This document shows, piece after piece, positions 25,696 to 36,479 of a DNA stretch of 64,000 nucleotides. Source of the DNA: Emydura subglobosa (Eukaryota > Chordata > Testudines > Chelidae); assembly GCA_007922225.1 (NCBI GenBank), contig ML679956.1, positions 69,928,111 to 69,992,110 of the forward strand, read 5' to 3'. Below the pieces are notes generated by a model. The model worked only from the letters and a program-made list of their open reading frames with translations. It was not told the DNA's origin and made no database searches. Each line of letters begins with the position of its first letter. The first letter of the stretch is position 1. The position numbers and the translations under genes are program-made.

Positions 25696-26172
25696 CTGCT
25701 CCATTTCTGTGAATGTGCTCTGCTCCTCCTCATCTTCTTGATCTTCAATATCAGACTCCCCCATAGCAATCGGAACACAGATGGACAGGTCAGGGTTGAT
25801 CAGAAAACCATCATGGTCACTAATCACTGGGTGTTTCTGCCCATTTTTGTCAGTCCCATCATCAGCATGGTTCTCTTTGTGATTCTCCACATCTTTGCCA
25901 ATCTCTGCAGTGGTATGGCTATTCACACAGTTGTGAAGGACACCAGCATTCTCGGCAGCAAGTTTAATCATTGCCTTCTTTTCAGCTGTTGTCTTTGGGT
26001 GCCTAAGTACATTACAACAGAAATCCCATGTTGTGTTTTTCACATACTGAAGCCCCCTGTTGATCCGAGCAAAAGCCAGCTGCAGATTGTTCATCTCTCC
26101 ATCTTCATCAGGTGCTGAAAGGTTGTCAGCACTAAACGAGCTCAGTAGCAAGGCAAGGAACAGATTGAGCAC
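25696..26172 (-). CDS. SCN5A: Sodium channel alpha subunit exon, domain II S6 end and II-III linker (SCN5A exon 17 equivalent)
   Basis: This 477-bp exon encodes 159 residues. It opens with [17 protein letters not shown], the inner end of DII S6, then an acidic segment ([18 protein letters not shown]) and a basic/aromatic stretch ending TTWDFCC. The rest is the fast-evolving cytoplasmic II-III linker. A conserved island, [10 protein letters not shown], is followed by an acidic run (EDQEDEEE), and the exon ends TEMEQ. The acceptor is ATTTCAG|GTG and the donor CAG|GTAAAG, phase 0. The ORF reads through the donor for six codons, which are intronic. Human SCN5A exon 17 is 441 bp by recall, so the linker is about 12 residues longer here. 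The APDED and TTWDFCC words match SCN5A, while the NP-x-CVPIA-GESD island also resembles SCN10A, so the paralogue call is probable, not proven. It lies 31.6 kb from the preceding exon. Confidence 0.9.
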
Positions 26173-26249
26173 CTGAAATTAATTAAAGTCAAAAGAAAAT
26201 CAATGGCACTATCATTCTGAAACTTTACACTTAAGCATGAAAACAACAG

Positions 26250-26350
26250 GGTCTCATTCTGATCTCACTTACACCAATGAAACTCCATTGACATCCATGG
26301 AGTTACTCCTGCTTTACAATGGTGTAAGAAAGAAGAGAATCAGAATCCCA
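26250..26350. repeat. Palindromic dispersed repeat
   Basis: TCATTCTGATCTCACTTACACC is inverse complementary to GGTGTAAGAAAGAAGAGAATCAGAA, around CCATTGACATCCATGGAGTTACTCC. It lies 80 bp inside the large intron, next to the acceptor. Confidence 0.65.
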
Positions 26351-27115
26351 TAGAATTCTCAAAAAAATTATTTTCAGGGACAAAAATTCAGCATAGATAG
26401 TAACATGTCCTGATCCTCCAAAAAGATTAAAAGCAGAAAACAAAGCACAAAACCAGAAGAGATGGATAATTTTTATTTAGAGCCATACTTGAAAATATCC
26501 TCACGTAGAACTGTAGAATATGCATGACAATATTACTAGAGTTTTAAGAAGGAGACTAATTGTATGGCTAAATGGTTTCTAGTAAGATGCTACTTAGCTG
26601 TAATAAAATACTGTAAGAAAAATGCTTCCAGGTCTTCTTTGGTTTCTACTCAGCTTTAGCATTGTTATTTATATTTCACAGTATACAGTGACAAATGTTC
26701 ATGACACTTAATTATAGCAATAAATTTGGAATCACTTTCAAGTATTTGCATTGGTTTTATAGGTTTTATACTGAAATAAATGCACTTTCCTTTACTTTTA
26801 AGGATTTCAGGTGCCATGTAGCACATGCATTTGGGATGCTCTCTATTCATTTAGCACTTTAAGGGTGGAGAAGGCTGAACCTAATCTAAAGTCCATTCAT
26901 CGTGTGCTATAGCTCTAAAATGTAAAAATATATGGTGTAAATTAGATGGTAATAAAAACTTCAGTTAACATTTGAGAAACATTTTATTTGCAATCCACAC
27001 AGGCTTAGCACCAAACTAAGAACCCTACAGATCAGTAACATCATAAGATACCAAGTTCACCACTTTCAAAAGTGGCCTCCGGCTTTGGCTGATTCTGTTT
27101 TTGGGTGTCTGACAA
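26351..27115. other. Intronic sequence, nothing recognised
   Basis: AT-rich, no supported feature. Confidence 0.4.
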
Positions 27116-27132
27116 ACACCTTTGGCCAGAAT

Positions 27133-27199
27133 CTCAGAGGTGCTGAACATTCACAATGCAGCTGCTATCAATGGAAGCTGCCCTGCTCAGCACCTCTGA
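27133..27199. repeat. Palindromic dispersed repeat (CTCAGAGGTGCTGA type)
   Basis: Left arm CTCAGAGGTGCTGAACATTC pairs with right arm CCTGCTCAGCACCTCTGA. Confidence 0.7.
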
Positions 27200-27940
27200 A
27201 AAATCAGATGTAAGATGCCTAAAGGTTGGGCAACATTTGAAAGTTTGAGTCACCTTCCAAACTGCTAGTCAGAGAATCTGAATTTCTATTACTTCAAAGT
27301 CCCCTTTTCTGATGCTAGGTATGTAACTGTGACAATAAAGAGCCATAAGCGGCAGCATTAATGCCTATTTTGATCTGTAACCAAACTGTGATTGACCTCT
27401 AAGATGATGTGTTAGACTAATAAAGGGGATCAGACCGTTTCCGCACACTCATGCACAGGAGAGATACAGCCATTAGATCCATGATTTAAATGCATTGAGA
27501 CTGAATGGGTCTAATTGGCCAAACAGTGGAGCAGCCATCATGGGACATCCTTTGGAGAGGCCATAACGGATGCTCCTGCTAACCAGAGAAAAACAGTTTT
27601 AATAGGGAGAGAACAAGACTGATACACCCACAGACATGCAGGAAGATCTGGACTGGCTAAGAGAATGTTAATTTGTTCTATTCTGTTCCTGTAACTTCAG
27701 CTCTATCTAATTTAGCTTGTAGTGAAGCGTAAGATTCGATTAATGTGTGTGTGTGTGTCAGTTAATTGTTTTAAACTCCTTTTTTCTCTAATGCTTTGTT
27801 CCAACTGCTAAATAAAAACACTTTATTTTAAAGAGGCTGTTGGTTGCAAGCTTTCCAAGGGAAAAAAGTAGATGCCTGAAACTCAGTTGGACCTGCAGGA
27901 TGATAGTGGCTGGTAAAACATGGGGGTTCTTGGGTCATGG

Positions 27941-28229
27941 CCTAAAGCTATGTCTACATAATAAATTACTTCGGTATAACTTATGTCGCACAGGGGTGTG
28001 AATAATCCACATCCCACAGTGCCATAAATTATACCAATCTAAGTGCCAGTCTGGACAACACTTTTTTGGCAGGAGAGCATCTCCCACCAACATAGCAACC
28101 GCCTCTCACAGAAGCAGGACTTGTTAAGCCAATGGGAGAGCTCTTTCCTGTTGGCTTCGAGCATCTTCACCAGACAGCACATCAATGCAGCTGTTCCACT
28201 GTAAATGATGTCGTGTAGACGTAGCCTAA
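27941..28229 (+). mobile_element. TIR element, TGTCTACA-type
   Basis: Left end CCTAAAGCTATGTCTACATA; right end TCGTGTAGACGTAGCCTAA. Shares TCTCCCACCAACATAGCAAC-type interior with commonly seen turtle elements. No coding capacity. Confidence 0.75.
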
Positions 28230-30126
28230 GGGTGGAAGAATCACATGATTGAACCCCCGACAGGTAAGGACAAGAGGCTGAACAACTAAAGTGAGTGCAC
28301 TCAGAAAACGGGCAGAGGTACAGCTAGCCCTGCAACTGTGAAATTAGTGTGACTAAATTTAAAGTTAAAAGACATTTATCTAAAATAAAATGTTACAAAA
28401 TAGTCTGGTATCCTCTTGATTGCTACCTAGACAACCAACCAATGAATGAGATACATGCTAGGGCCTTGGAACCCATGTGGAGTTTTCAGTATAGCCAGTT
28501 TTCAATGCCTTTTGCAGTGCAATGGACTTTTGCGAAGGAAATTTATTCTTGTTCACTGCCACAGTTTAGATCTTTACAAAAAGCAACGTTAGCTCCTCCT
28601 CTTTCTGATTAACTTTTATTTGAGATTGTATATTAGGATACAAATAATACAAAAATATGTTCATGCTGGTACAAACCTTTTCAGATAACTAGAGATTTCT
28701 CTCTCTCTCTCTTTTTAATTACTCAAAATGTATGGGCTGGAATTTTTGCAAACTAGCATGGCCTTAGTTACACTGGTAACACTTTAAATAAAGTGTCCTG
28801 TAATTATTAATTTACAAAGTACGCACTATAATTACAATTATTACAATGAATGCATTTGCCCCATGTCCATTAAGAATTATATTTATCTTCCTTGAAACCT
28901 AATAGACATGTTTTAACTAGTTACATTTATTCAGGCTACAAACTAAAGTGAAATTAAAGCTAACTGTTTGGTAGCTAGTCAGCTTTTGGATTCTGTAAAC
29001 TCATGTTCAATTCAGAATGTTAGAGAGACAGTTTGTTTGGGACTCCTCTTTATCATACTCAAAGATTAAAAGGATAGAGTCCTCTGTCTCTTGACTCAGT
29101 TAGCGGTATTCAAAGAGATGTAGCCTATCAGGTATTTAAAAACCAAGCAATTAGATGTATTGTATATTATGTATACATTGATCTGGACACATATACATAG
29201 AAACAGAAAATATAATGGGGAGCAAGCTACTAAGATAGTCTTTACGTAGGCCCTAGAGTTGCTAAAGGCAGAGCTATCTATCGCTGTGGTAAGAGGATCC
29301 CTAAACAACACAGTCTCAAACATCTGCTGGATGCATCCTAAAGATGAACTGGAATCAATATCAATCTTCCCCAAGTCTTTGCTTTTTAAATCTTGGAGGC
29401 CTAATTTCCTGCAGGTTTACTCCTCTGTTCAGCCACTTGCACCTGTGCACAGTGGGTCTAAAACATTCTGATGTAATAGCCCTTCACACCCACTTTGCAC
29501 ATGTCAATGACTACACAAGGAACACAGTGAGGAATCAGGTCCAATATCAACTTCCCTTTTGGAATGGAATATGACAAATTGCAGAGAAACATGCTTTATT
29601 ACTGATTGGCTACTGCTGTCATTATTTGAAATAAACTCAGTTTGCTGTTAGTCTATTTATTATTGGTTTTCTGGGTCTTTTCCATAGTTGCATAACTTTA
29701 TACAAACATACCTGCAGCTGTATACATTCAATCTCATTTTTAGTATTATTTATCATGGGTTATCAAGTCAACATCATTTTCCTCTCTGAAATGCAGCTGA
29801 TATTTTGCACAAAAGACCTATTTACAGTTCATGCTTTTAGCAAAATATAAACCTCAGATATCATTCTCCCCTCCTTTATGAAGAGATTGCCGCAGAGGTA
29901 TATTGTTCAGCGTTTAAACAGAGTGAACTGCTTTATAAACATTCCATATTTACCTATTCCCATCATTTCACCTTACACTACATTTTCCAGAAAGGCCTGC
30001 TGGGCACCCACCCTCTGAAAACAAGCTCCATATGCAGTGTCTCAAGTTGGGAACCCAAAAATTGAGATATCCAAAAAAAATCACCAGGTACTTCTGAAAA
30101 TTCACACTAATGGTCTTAAATATGTA
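28230..30126. other. Intronic sequence, nothing recognised
   Basis: AT-rich. The ORFs seen (up to 92 codons) lack motifs. A decayed palindromic repeat is at about 29985-30115. Confidence 0.4.
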
Positions 30127-30350
30127 CCCAAATAATAATAGCTAGCTAGCTCTTATATAGCGCTTTATACCAGTAGATCTCAAAGGACTTCACAAATGAA
30201 GTCGCTTTATTATTCTTCCCATTTTACAGACGGAGAAACTGAGGAACAAAGAGTTTGAAGTTGCTTACCCAAGGTTAGCCAGGACGCCCATGTCAGACCC
30301 AGGAACAGAAATTGAGTGCCAGTCCAATGGTCTATCTTCTAGGTCAGCGT
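30127..30350 (+). mobile_element. MIR-like SINE
   Basis: Contains the CORE-SINE/MIR phrase order: ATAGCGCTTTATACCAG, CCCATTTTACAGACGGAGAA, ACTGAGGAACAAAGAG, TTGCTTACCCAAGGTTAGCC, then CAGACCCAGGAACAGAAATT. Ancient and diverged. Confidence 0.75.
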
Positions 30351-30560
30351 TTCTCAAACTGGGGAAACTCAAACCAACTCAAAAGGGGGTTGCAAGGCTA
30401 TTGTAGGTGGGTTGTGGTATTGTCACCCTTACTTCTGCACTGCCTTCAGAGCTGGGTCGCTGGAAATCAGCGGTTGCTGGCCAGGCTCCCAACTCTAAAG
30501 GCAGTGCCGCAGCCAGCAGCAGCACAGAAGTAAGGGTGGCAATACCATATCATGGACAGG
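30345..30560 (+). mobile_element. hAT-like element fragment
   Basis: Begins CAGCGTTTCTCAAACTGGGG, a typical hAT/Charlie terminus. The interior has an inverted pair: CACCCTTACTTCTGCACTGC versus GCAGCACAGAAGTAAGGGTG. The right terminus was not identified. Confidence 0.6.
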
Positions 30561-31444
30561 ACACGGGATAGTGCCAAAGGTGTCTTTAAGACACTTTTAA
30601 GGTAATCACATCTGAGGATGCATGTTAGAGTAGCCCAAAGGCTGCTCTAATATATGCCTGGCTGCTCACAGCCCCATAGTACCATTCTGGCAGCCAGAGA
30701 TAGTCAGATTGCTGATTTACCCATATCACATCTCCTGCAAGGGGTGTGGGACACAAGCAAAAGTGTAGAGCTGCTATGAGGACTCTACATAATCTGAGGA
30801 TTCCACCATATGCAAGAGGAATCTCCAGAGAGACAGTTAAGCAGGTTTTCCAGATGAAGTTGGGGGAAGATCTGGCCTTCAAAGTATTAGGTGTCTGCAT
30901 TAAATTTAATTTTACCTGTATGTATCACTTTGTCTTGCAAAACAAGAAAAAACATGGGGTTAAGATTATCACAGCCTTTACTCAACTGCAGGTGAGTAAA
31001 CGTGAGTAAGGCTCTATGCTTGGCCTGCTTACATTGTGACTCTGGCTGTGGTCAGGATACCAGGACCTACTCATGTGATAGTCCCTTCTGTGAGCAAGTG
31101 GGTAGGAAGGGGGCAATTCCACCTTCCTCCTACCCACTTGTTAGCTAGAGTAGCTAGTTAGGTGCAGAGGAGTAAAACATTCCACGTGTGGAGTAAAATG
31201 CTATCAGATCAAAGAGGGAGTGGAGGAGGGATTGTGACTCTTTTAGTCACAATTTGTTGTTTAGTCTGCTCCTGGGGTAGTGAAGCTAGATGCTGCCCCT
31301 TAGTCAGGAGAGATTGTAAAGTTACAGTCTCTTGCTTTAAGATCTGTATGATTTTTAGAAAATTAAATAAGTGAACTAATTCATTTTTTACGATAGTGAA
31401 ATCTAAGAAGCTGCAAACAAACAACTCAGAGAGGGGCTTTTCTA
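30561..31444. other. Intronic sequence, nothing recognised
   Basis: ORFs up to 91 codons on opposite strands overlap and show no family motif. Confidence 0.4.
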
Positions 31445-31560
31445 AGTTAGAGCCAGAAACATATAACAGGTCATCTAGTCCATCTCTCTGCTAGTGGGGG
31501 ATTATTTCCTATATTGGAAGTATATTTTCTAGTCCTTTGTACATTTTCACCCTGGGGCAA
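31445..31560 (-). mobile_element. CR1 3'-end fragment, antisense
   Basis: AGGTCATCTAGTCCATCTCT followed by CTGCTAGTGGGGGATTATTT and ATTTTCTAGTCCTTTGTACA is a typical antisense CR1 tail. Confidence 0.6.
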
Positions 31561-32544
31561 AATTTACAAAGAGAGCACTTCTGCAAAAAGCGATTTACAT
31601 GAACAGTTATTTTCTATATTCCTTTTTCTATTATTTCAGCTATTTGTGCTTGGATAAGAGGCTTATTCTCTGACAGCCCAGTTTCTCCTTTATCCTGCAG
31701 TGAAGTCATAATCCCAGGCTTGTGACATGTCAGTCCCTTGCTGTCGAAATGGTCATGATATCACAAATTTAGCATTATGGATTCATGGCACAATTCAACT
31801 GAATAACACAGAATGGAGAAGGAATAGCCCTTGGTTAAAGTTTCTCACCAAAAAATAAAATAATGAAATAATGAAAATAGTTGCAAATTTGAATATGGTT
31901 TTCCTGGCCTGCACATTTGTAGGTAACTGCTTGACATTACAAAATGGGTTAATGCTTGTATGGGAGACTTTCATAAGACACCCAACTGCTGGTGAGTCAC
32001 AGTGATGTTGGCAATTTGGTAGAAACTTCCTCTCAACTCCTCATTGTTATGTTTTGTAAAACAATGTTCCCGTCTATTGATTTGTTTAATTTTAACAAAC
32101 TGGAATATAATGAAAACAGTGAGTTAGGACCTCATCTAGTATAAATCAAAATAGCTCCATTGAGAATCTGGACTGCAATCTGTTATGCTAGTGAAAAATG
32201 ACATTTTAGCCATAAATAAAAGACTGGGTAAATATAATGGGCCCACTTCCGTCTCGTATGCTGATGTAAAACTGGTGTAACTCCAATGGTTTCAGTAGAG
32301 TTACTACAGTTTACACTAGCGAGTGAGAGAGAGTAGAATAAAGCCCAATTCTACTATCTTGATAGCTATGAAGTTGAAAGAATGATAAATTTTATCCTGT
32401 AAATCAGTTCAGAATCAGTAGACTAGAATGGTGTTAGCGGGCATTGCACTGCTGGAGATGCTGTCTTTGGGATGAGAGTATAATTAAGACTCTGATCACT
32501 TGTGTCCATTAAAGATCCCATGGCCTTTATTGTAAAGGTAGGAG
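31561..32544. other. Intronic sequence with palindromic repeat traces
   Basis: Decayed copies of the TGGTGTAACTCCAATGG-type repeat lie at about 32105-32180 and 32255-32350. Confidence 0.45.
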
Positions 32545-33651
32545 TGTTACCCTGTTGTAGAGGGGTTGGTCGGCCCCCTCTGGCAATCTGAGAGGGAGGC
32601 CACACCCCCTCTCTACCCTGCCTCAGCAGAGGTAGTCCCAGCTCGGGGGCTGGGGGAGCAGTCCCCAAGCTTTACTTAGTTCCAGGCCCCCTTGGCGGGG
32701 CAGTAAGGCATTTGTAGGCCCCCAGAGGGGCGACAAGCAGTCTAGCTCCCCAGGTGGGGTAACACACAGTTCAAAGGCCCCAGCGGGGCAGCAAAATAGT
32801 CTAAGGGTCACCAGTGCGGTCGGGGAAGGGGGAGGAGGACGCAGGCCCACCCGACTCCACTGCGTCCCAGCCCAGGTCCCTAGCTGTCGCTGAGGGATAT
32901 GCCACGGGGTCCGCGGGGTAAGCCGCAGGGTCAGCGGGGTCCCAACCACAACACGCTGACTCGCCGTCCGGCTCCCCGGCTCCCGGACCGTGTGGTCCCT
33001 CCCCTGGGCTACTTCCTTCCCCCTTTCCCTCAGGTACCTGGGGTTCCGGTGTCCAGTCACCCTCATCAGGGTAGGTGTCCAGAGGCAGATTGTAAAACCC
33101 CTCGATCTCGTCAGGGGGTGGCAGGTCAGGCAGCTCTTTGGGACCGTCAGCGGGGGGTAGCTCCTCCAGGTCGGGCCCAGTCAGGGCCCATGCCTCGCCA
33201 TCGTCCCCTTGCCCTTCCAGGGGCAGCTCCTCCAAGTCTGGCCCCCATAGGGCCACTTCCTCCACGTTGGTGTCGGGCAACTCCTCCAGGTCCTCGCTCC
33301 TCAGAATTCTCTGGTCTGACGGGGTGGAGGGATCCGGGAATACTGCGGAGCCCCAGGCCTCGTGCTGCTACTTCGCCTGCTCCCGGATGCCAGCCCTGGT
33401 CCGCTTCCCTGGGTACTTGGTCTCGGTCGGCTCACCTAGGTACCAGGCCGCCGGCAACCTGGAGGGCCAGGAGGGATGTCCTTCCCCTCCGGGAGCTGGG
33501 CTCCAACTGAGCTCCTGGGCCTCTCCTTTGTACTTCCTGCACCGCCCCCTTGCTTCCGGGTTGGTAGACAGGCGGGCTCTAGCTCCGCCCCCACCGGCCT
33601 GGTCTGGTTCTCCCTGGCAATCTGAGAGGGAGGCCACACTGCCTCGTTACA
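32545..33651 (-). mobile_element. GC-rich 1.1 kb element of unknown class with terminal direct repeats
   Basis: An abrupt GC-rich block in AT-rich surroundings. It starts TGTTACCCTG and ends CTCGTTACA. A perfect 25-bp word (starting TGGCAATCTGAGAGGGAGGC) occurs near each end in the same orientation, at 32581-32605 and 33615-33639, with diverged similarity continuing on both sides. This could be short LTRs of a miniature LTR element, or a head-to-tail join of a longer repeat. No clear target duplication was found. Not recognised as a named family. Confidence 0.55.
32801..33310 (-). pseudogene. Acidic proline-rich reading frame inside the GC-rich element
   Basis: The minus strand is open for about 170 codons. 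It contains three imperfect copies of DLEELP (two as GPDLEELP), followed by KELPDLPPPDEIEGF and LDTYPDEGDWTPEP. The composition is strongly acidic and proline-rich. There are no zinc fingers, protease or RT motifs. The opposite strand is also open (about 200 codons), as expected of GC-rich sequence, so protein coding is doubtful. If translated it would belong to the mobile element, not to the sodium channel gene whose intron contains it. I do not recognise a function. Confidence 0.3.
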
Positions 33652-34020
33652 CCTGTATCTTCTATCTGAGAAGCAAGTTGCCTCTCAAGTAATATTATCA
33701 TCACATTTCCCCTGCAGTTTCGAGCAGATGCAGCATTCTTCTACATATCCTGTCCTCAATAAGTCATGTAAGGTAGATCACTGATATTAAACAAACAGCT
33801 GTGCTCCCCCAGATGTGTCTATGTTTCACTGGAAGGTAGAATTGCCCCCATATCTCTCTCCCTTGTCACACGGGGCAGTAGTTAAGTGTAATTAATGGGT
33901 CTTATTCATCACTGCCATTTCTCCCATTTTACACTGGTGTAACTTTGTTGGAGTATGCAGTGATGAATCAGACCCAATAATTACCCTGCACTACATCTGT
34001 GTATGAGACATGTGAGATAT
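33652..34020. other. Intronic sequence between elements
   Basis: A palindromic repeat copy (CCATTTTACACTGGTGTAAC) lies at about 33905-33975; the rest is unrecognised. Confidence 0.45.
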
Positions 34021-34460
34021 GTGGGGTGAGAAGGTGATATAATATCTTGTATTGGACCAGCTTCTGTTGGAGAAAGTGACAAGCTTTTGAGCTACACAGA
34101 GCTCTTCTGCAGGTATGGGAAAGTTACTCAGCATTTCACAGCCAAATATAAGGTGAAGCAAGTAGTTAACTTATATTGAAAGAGATCATTCAAGGTGAAG
34201 AGGCCAGTTAATATCTTGTGCAAGTTTCCTTTGAGGACAAGGACTGAGAGGTCACATAAGGAACGATCATTTTGTGATGTGTTCGCCTATGAGAAATATG
34301 GTGTTTTTGTCTGTTATCATTTTCCTCTAGGAGTTCAATTAAGGGCATAGTGATTGTCTGGTTTCATTCATGTACTTATTGGAGCATTTAGTGCACTGGA
34401 TGAGGTATACCAAATGTTGTGATAGGCATGTGTAGGACCCATGGATCTTGAAAGTGATCA
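34021..34460 (-). mobile_element. Penelope-like element, inverted 3' fragment
   Basis: The minus strand runs from the GIY-YIG coding region (TATACCTCATCCAGTGCACT) through the spacer to the tail with the hammerhead-like core and GGTCCAATACAAGATATTA. It directly abuts the plus-strand Penelope copy starting at about 34461, giving an inverted head region. It is not interrupted by the DIRS element, so it preserves the empty version of that target site (about 34350-34374). Confidence 0.8.
34078..34112 (-). ncRNA. Hammerhead-ribozyme-like core in Penelope tail
   Basis: Minus strand: CTGCAGA, then AGAGCTCTGTGTAGCTC (stem II GAGCT/AGCTC with loop), then AAAA, then GCTTGTC. Stem II is intact, but the conserved CTGATGA and GAAA blocks each differ. 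Penelope-like elements are known to carry hammerhead ribozymes; catalysis by this copy is unlikely. Confidence 0.45.
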
Positions 34461-36102
34461 TACAAGAAACCCAAAACAATTATAAAAAAAACCTGATGAC
34501 AGCCATCCAACTCAAAACCAGAAAGTAGAACCAACCCAACAATTACACAACCCACAGAATATCACTCCAAGGAGAAACCATAGTACCAAGTCCCCACAAA
34601 TAGACACTATACGACACCCCAACATCATTAATTTATCAAGACTACCCCCAACTGGAGCTGAATTACCTATAGTCTTCAAGGGACTGAATTTCTGCCCCTC
34701 CACAGCACCTGATACCATAACAACGTGGAAAAATAGAAGAATTATTTCACTGGTTCCTCCTCAAAAATGTCTTTCACAACAATGATGACAACACCCACTA
34801 CTATAATGTCCCCAGCAACTGTCATAAGAAAAAAGAATCATCTGACTAGGCACGCCATAATGGAAGAAAGCACACACTTGATCATTACACTGATTGCTTC
34901 AGGAAAAAAATTAACTGTGAAATCCTCAACAAAAATCACATTCAACACAGTCTCCTCCTCCTTCCAGCTTCCTCCTAGACACAACAAACTTCCTCTAGAA
35001 TCTCTGCAACATTCACAACGTCCCTTAGAACACATTCTTGCTACCATGGATGTCACCTCCATATATACCAACATCCCTCACAAAGACAGCACTGCCGCCT
35101 GCCTCAAATATCTATCTATTTGGGCAACCTGCAGATATATACCCCAACCACATTTCCAAATATCCTCACTCATAACAATTTTACAATCAACAAACACTTT
35201 GTCCAAACCATCAGAACAGCCACGGGTATTAGGATGGCTCCTCAATATACCAATCCCTTCATGGGCCACCTTGAGGAAGAATTTCTGAAAAAATGTAGCA
35301 TGAAACCAGTGATGTACCTGAGACATTAATGTTATTTTCAACCTCTGGACAGATAACCTAAGCTTCCCCACGGATCTCCCCCACAACTTCAATAATCACC
35401 CCTCATCCCTCAACCTCTGTCTAGAACACTCCTATACCAGCATCAATTGTCCTGGACAGACAGCTATCCACAAGAAACCCACAGCTTACCACACTTCACA
35501 GATGCAGTAACCACCTCAGACACACCAAGAAATCTTATCTACAGCCAGGCACTCAGTTACCACAGAATATGCTCCAAGGAAAAAGTCTAGGATATACACT
35601 TAAAATCACCTTCACCAAACAAGGACACCATAGAGTAGATCACATCATGGAACAGGCCACCCAAATACCCCAAGAACCTGCTTCAATACAGAAATAAAAC
35701 CCCTTCCAATCACACAGCCCCTAGTCGTCACCTATCACCCCACACTGGAACCCATAGGGGGATAGCATTAAACAATTATAACCCATACTCAACGGGGCCC
35801 ACATCCTGGAAGAAATCTTTCCCGAACCTCCTCTTCTGGCTTTCAAACAATGTCCCAACCTCACCAAGCTCATAATCAGAAGCAAACTTCCCCTAGATGA
35901 GGACCACCAACTCAAAGGCATAAGACCCTGCCAAAACAGCAGATGCAAAACCTGCAGCTATAACTTCACTGCTATGATGATCAATACCTTCCAACAACAC
36001 CCCTTTCAAGATCAATGGGTTGTACACATGCCTCACATATCACAAACGTGGTATACCTCATCCAGTGCACTAAATGCCCCACCAACAACGATGTGGGTCA
36101 AA
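34461..36102 (+). mobile_element. Penelope-like retroelement, main body up to the DIRS insertion
   Basis: The plus strand carries remnants of the RT and the linker to the GIY-YIG endonuclease of a Penelope-like element. RT words include TMDVTSIYTNIPHKD (about 35045-35090) and GIRMAPQYTNPFMGHLEEEF (about 35227-35288). A cysteine-rich linker GIRPCQNSRCKTC follows near 35915-35955, then VVYLIQCTKCP at about 36047-36080. The sequence stops at 36102 and resumes at 41441. Confidence 0.85.
34767..36102 (+). pseudogene. Penelope reverse transcriptase / GIY-YIG endonuclease remnant
   Basis: In life such a protein reverse-transcribes element RNA, and its C-terminal GIY-YIG nuclease nicks the target. 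Here the RT survives as an open stretch at 34767-35288 containing motif MDVTSIYTNIPH. The catalytic YIDD region that should follow LMYLR is lost: after MYLRH the frame meets a stop at about 35327. The GPCNxxRCxTC-like linker is preserved, and the GIY-YIG entry VYLIQCTKCPTNN-DVG has Asp where the conserved Tyr of the YxG word is expected. The DIRS insertion cuts the nuclease right after GQ. Clearly a dead copy. Confidence 0.75.
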
Positions 36103-36175
36103 GGAGAGGTTATTGACCTTGTGCAGTAACTGGAGTTCTTCGAGATATGTGTCCCTATGGGTGCTCCACTTCAGT
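36103..36175 (+). repeat. DIRS terminal inverted repeat, left
   Basis: GGAGAGGTTATTGACCTTGTG, GTTCTTCGAGATATGTGTCC, then TATGGGTGCTCCACTTCAG. Pairs with 41378-41440. Confidence 0.85.
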
Positions 36176-36384
36176 TGCACCTGCACCCTGTGCTATTGAT
36201 TGAAAATTTTTAGTATCAATGCCTGTTTGGCCCATGCATGCACTCCACATATCCCTGTGCCTGGCACTGAGTCCATATGGAGCTGCATGGGCAAACCGCC
36301 TTCAGTTCCTTCTCCACCGCACAGTCCCACAACAGAGACTGAGAAGCAGAGGGGAAGGAGGGCAGGAATGGACACAGGGACACA

Positions 36385-36475
36385 CACCTCGAAGAACTCC
36401 TGTTACTGCACAAGGTGAGTAACCTCTCCTTCTTTGAGTAGTGACCCTGTGGGTGCTTCATTTGAGGTGATTCCC
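36385..36475 (+). repeat. DIRS internal complementary region
   Basis: CTCGAAGAACTCCTGTTACTG followed by CACAAGGTGAGTAACCTCTCC is the inverse complement of the left terminus to its first bases. The continuing TTCTTTGAGTAGTGACCCTG and GGGTGCTTCATTTGAGG is the inverse complement of the right terminus. The region therefore reads as the junction of a circularised element, the hallmark used to complete DIRS ends. Confidence 0.85.
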
Positions 36476-36479
36476 GAGC

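Noticed and set aside
25552..26118. 188-codon plus-strand ORF over the sodium channel exon
   Set aside because: Antisense shadow of the real minus-strand exon, which matches a known family and has splice sites.
32899..33692. Long plus-strand ORFs (about 200 and 184 codons) in the GC-rich block
   Set aside because: They overlap each other and the minus-strand acidic frame; stops are rare in such GC-rich DNA and no motif is present.
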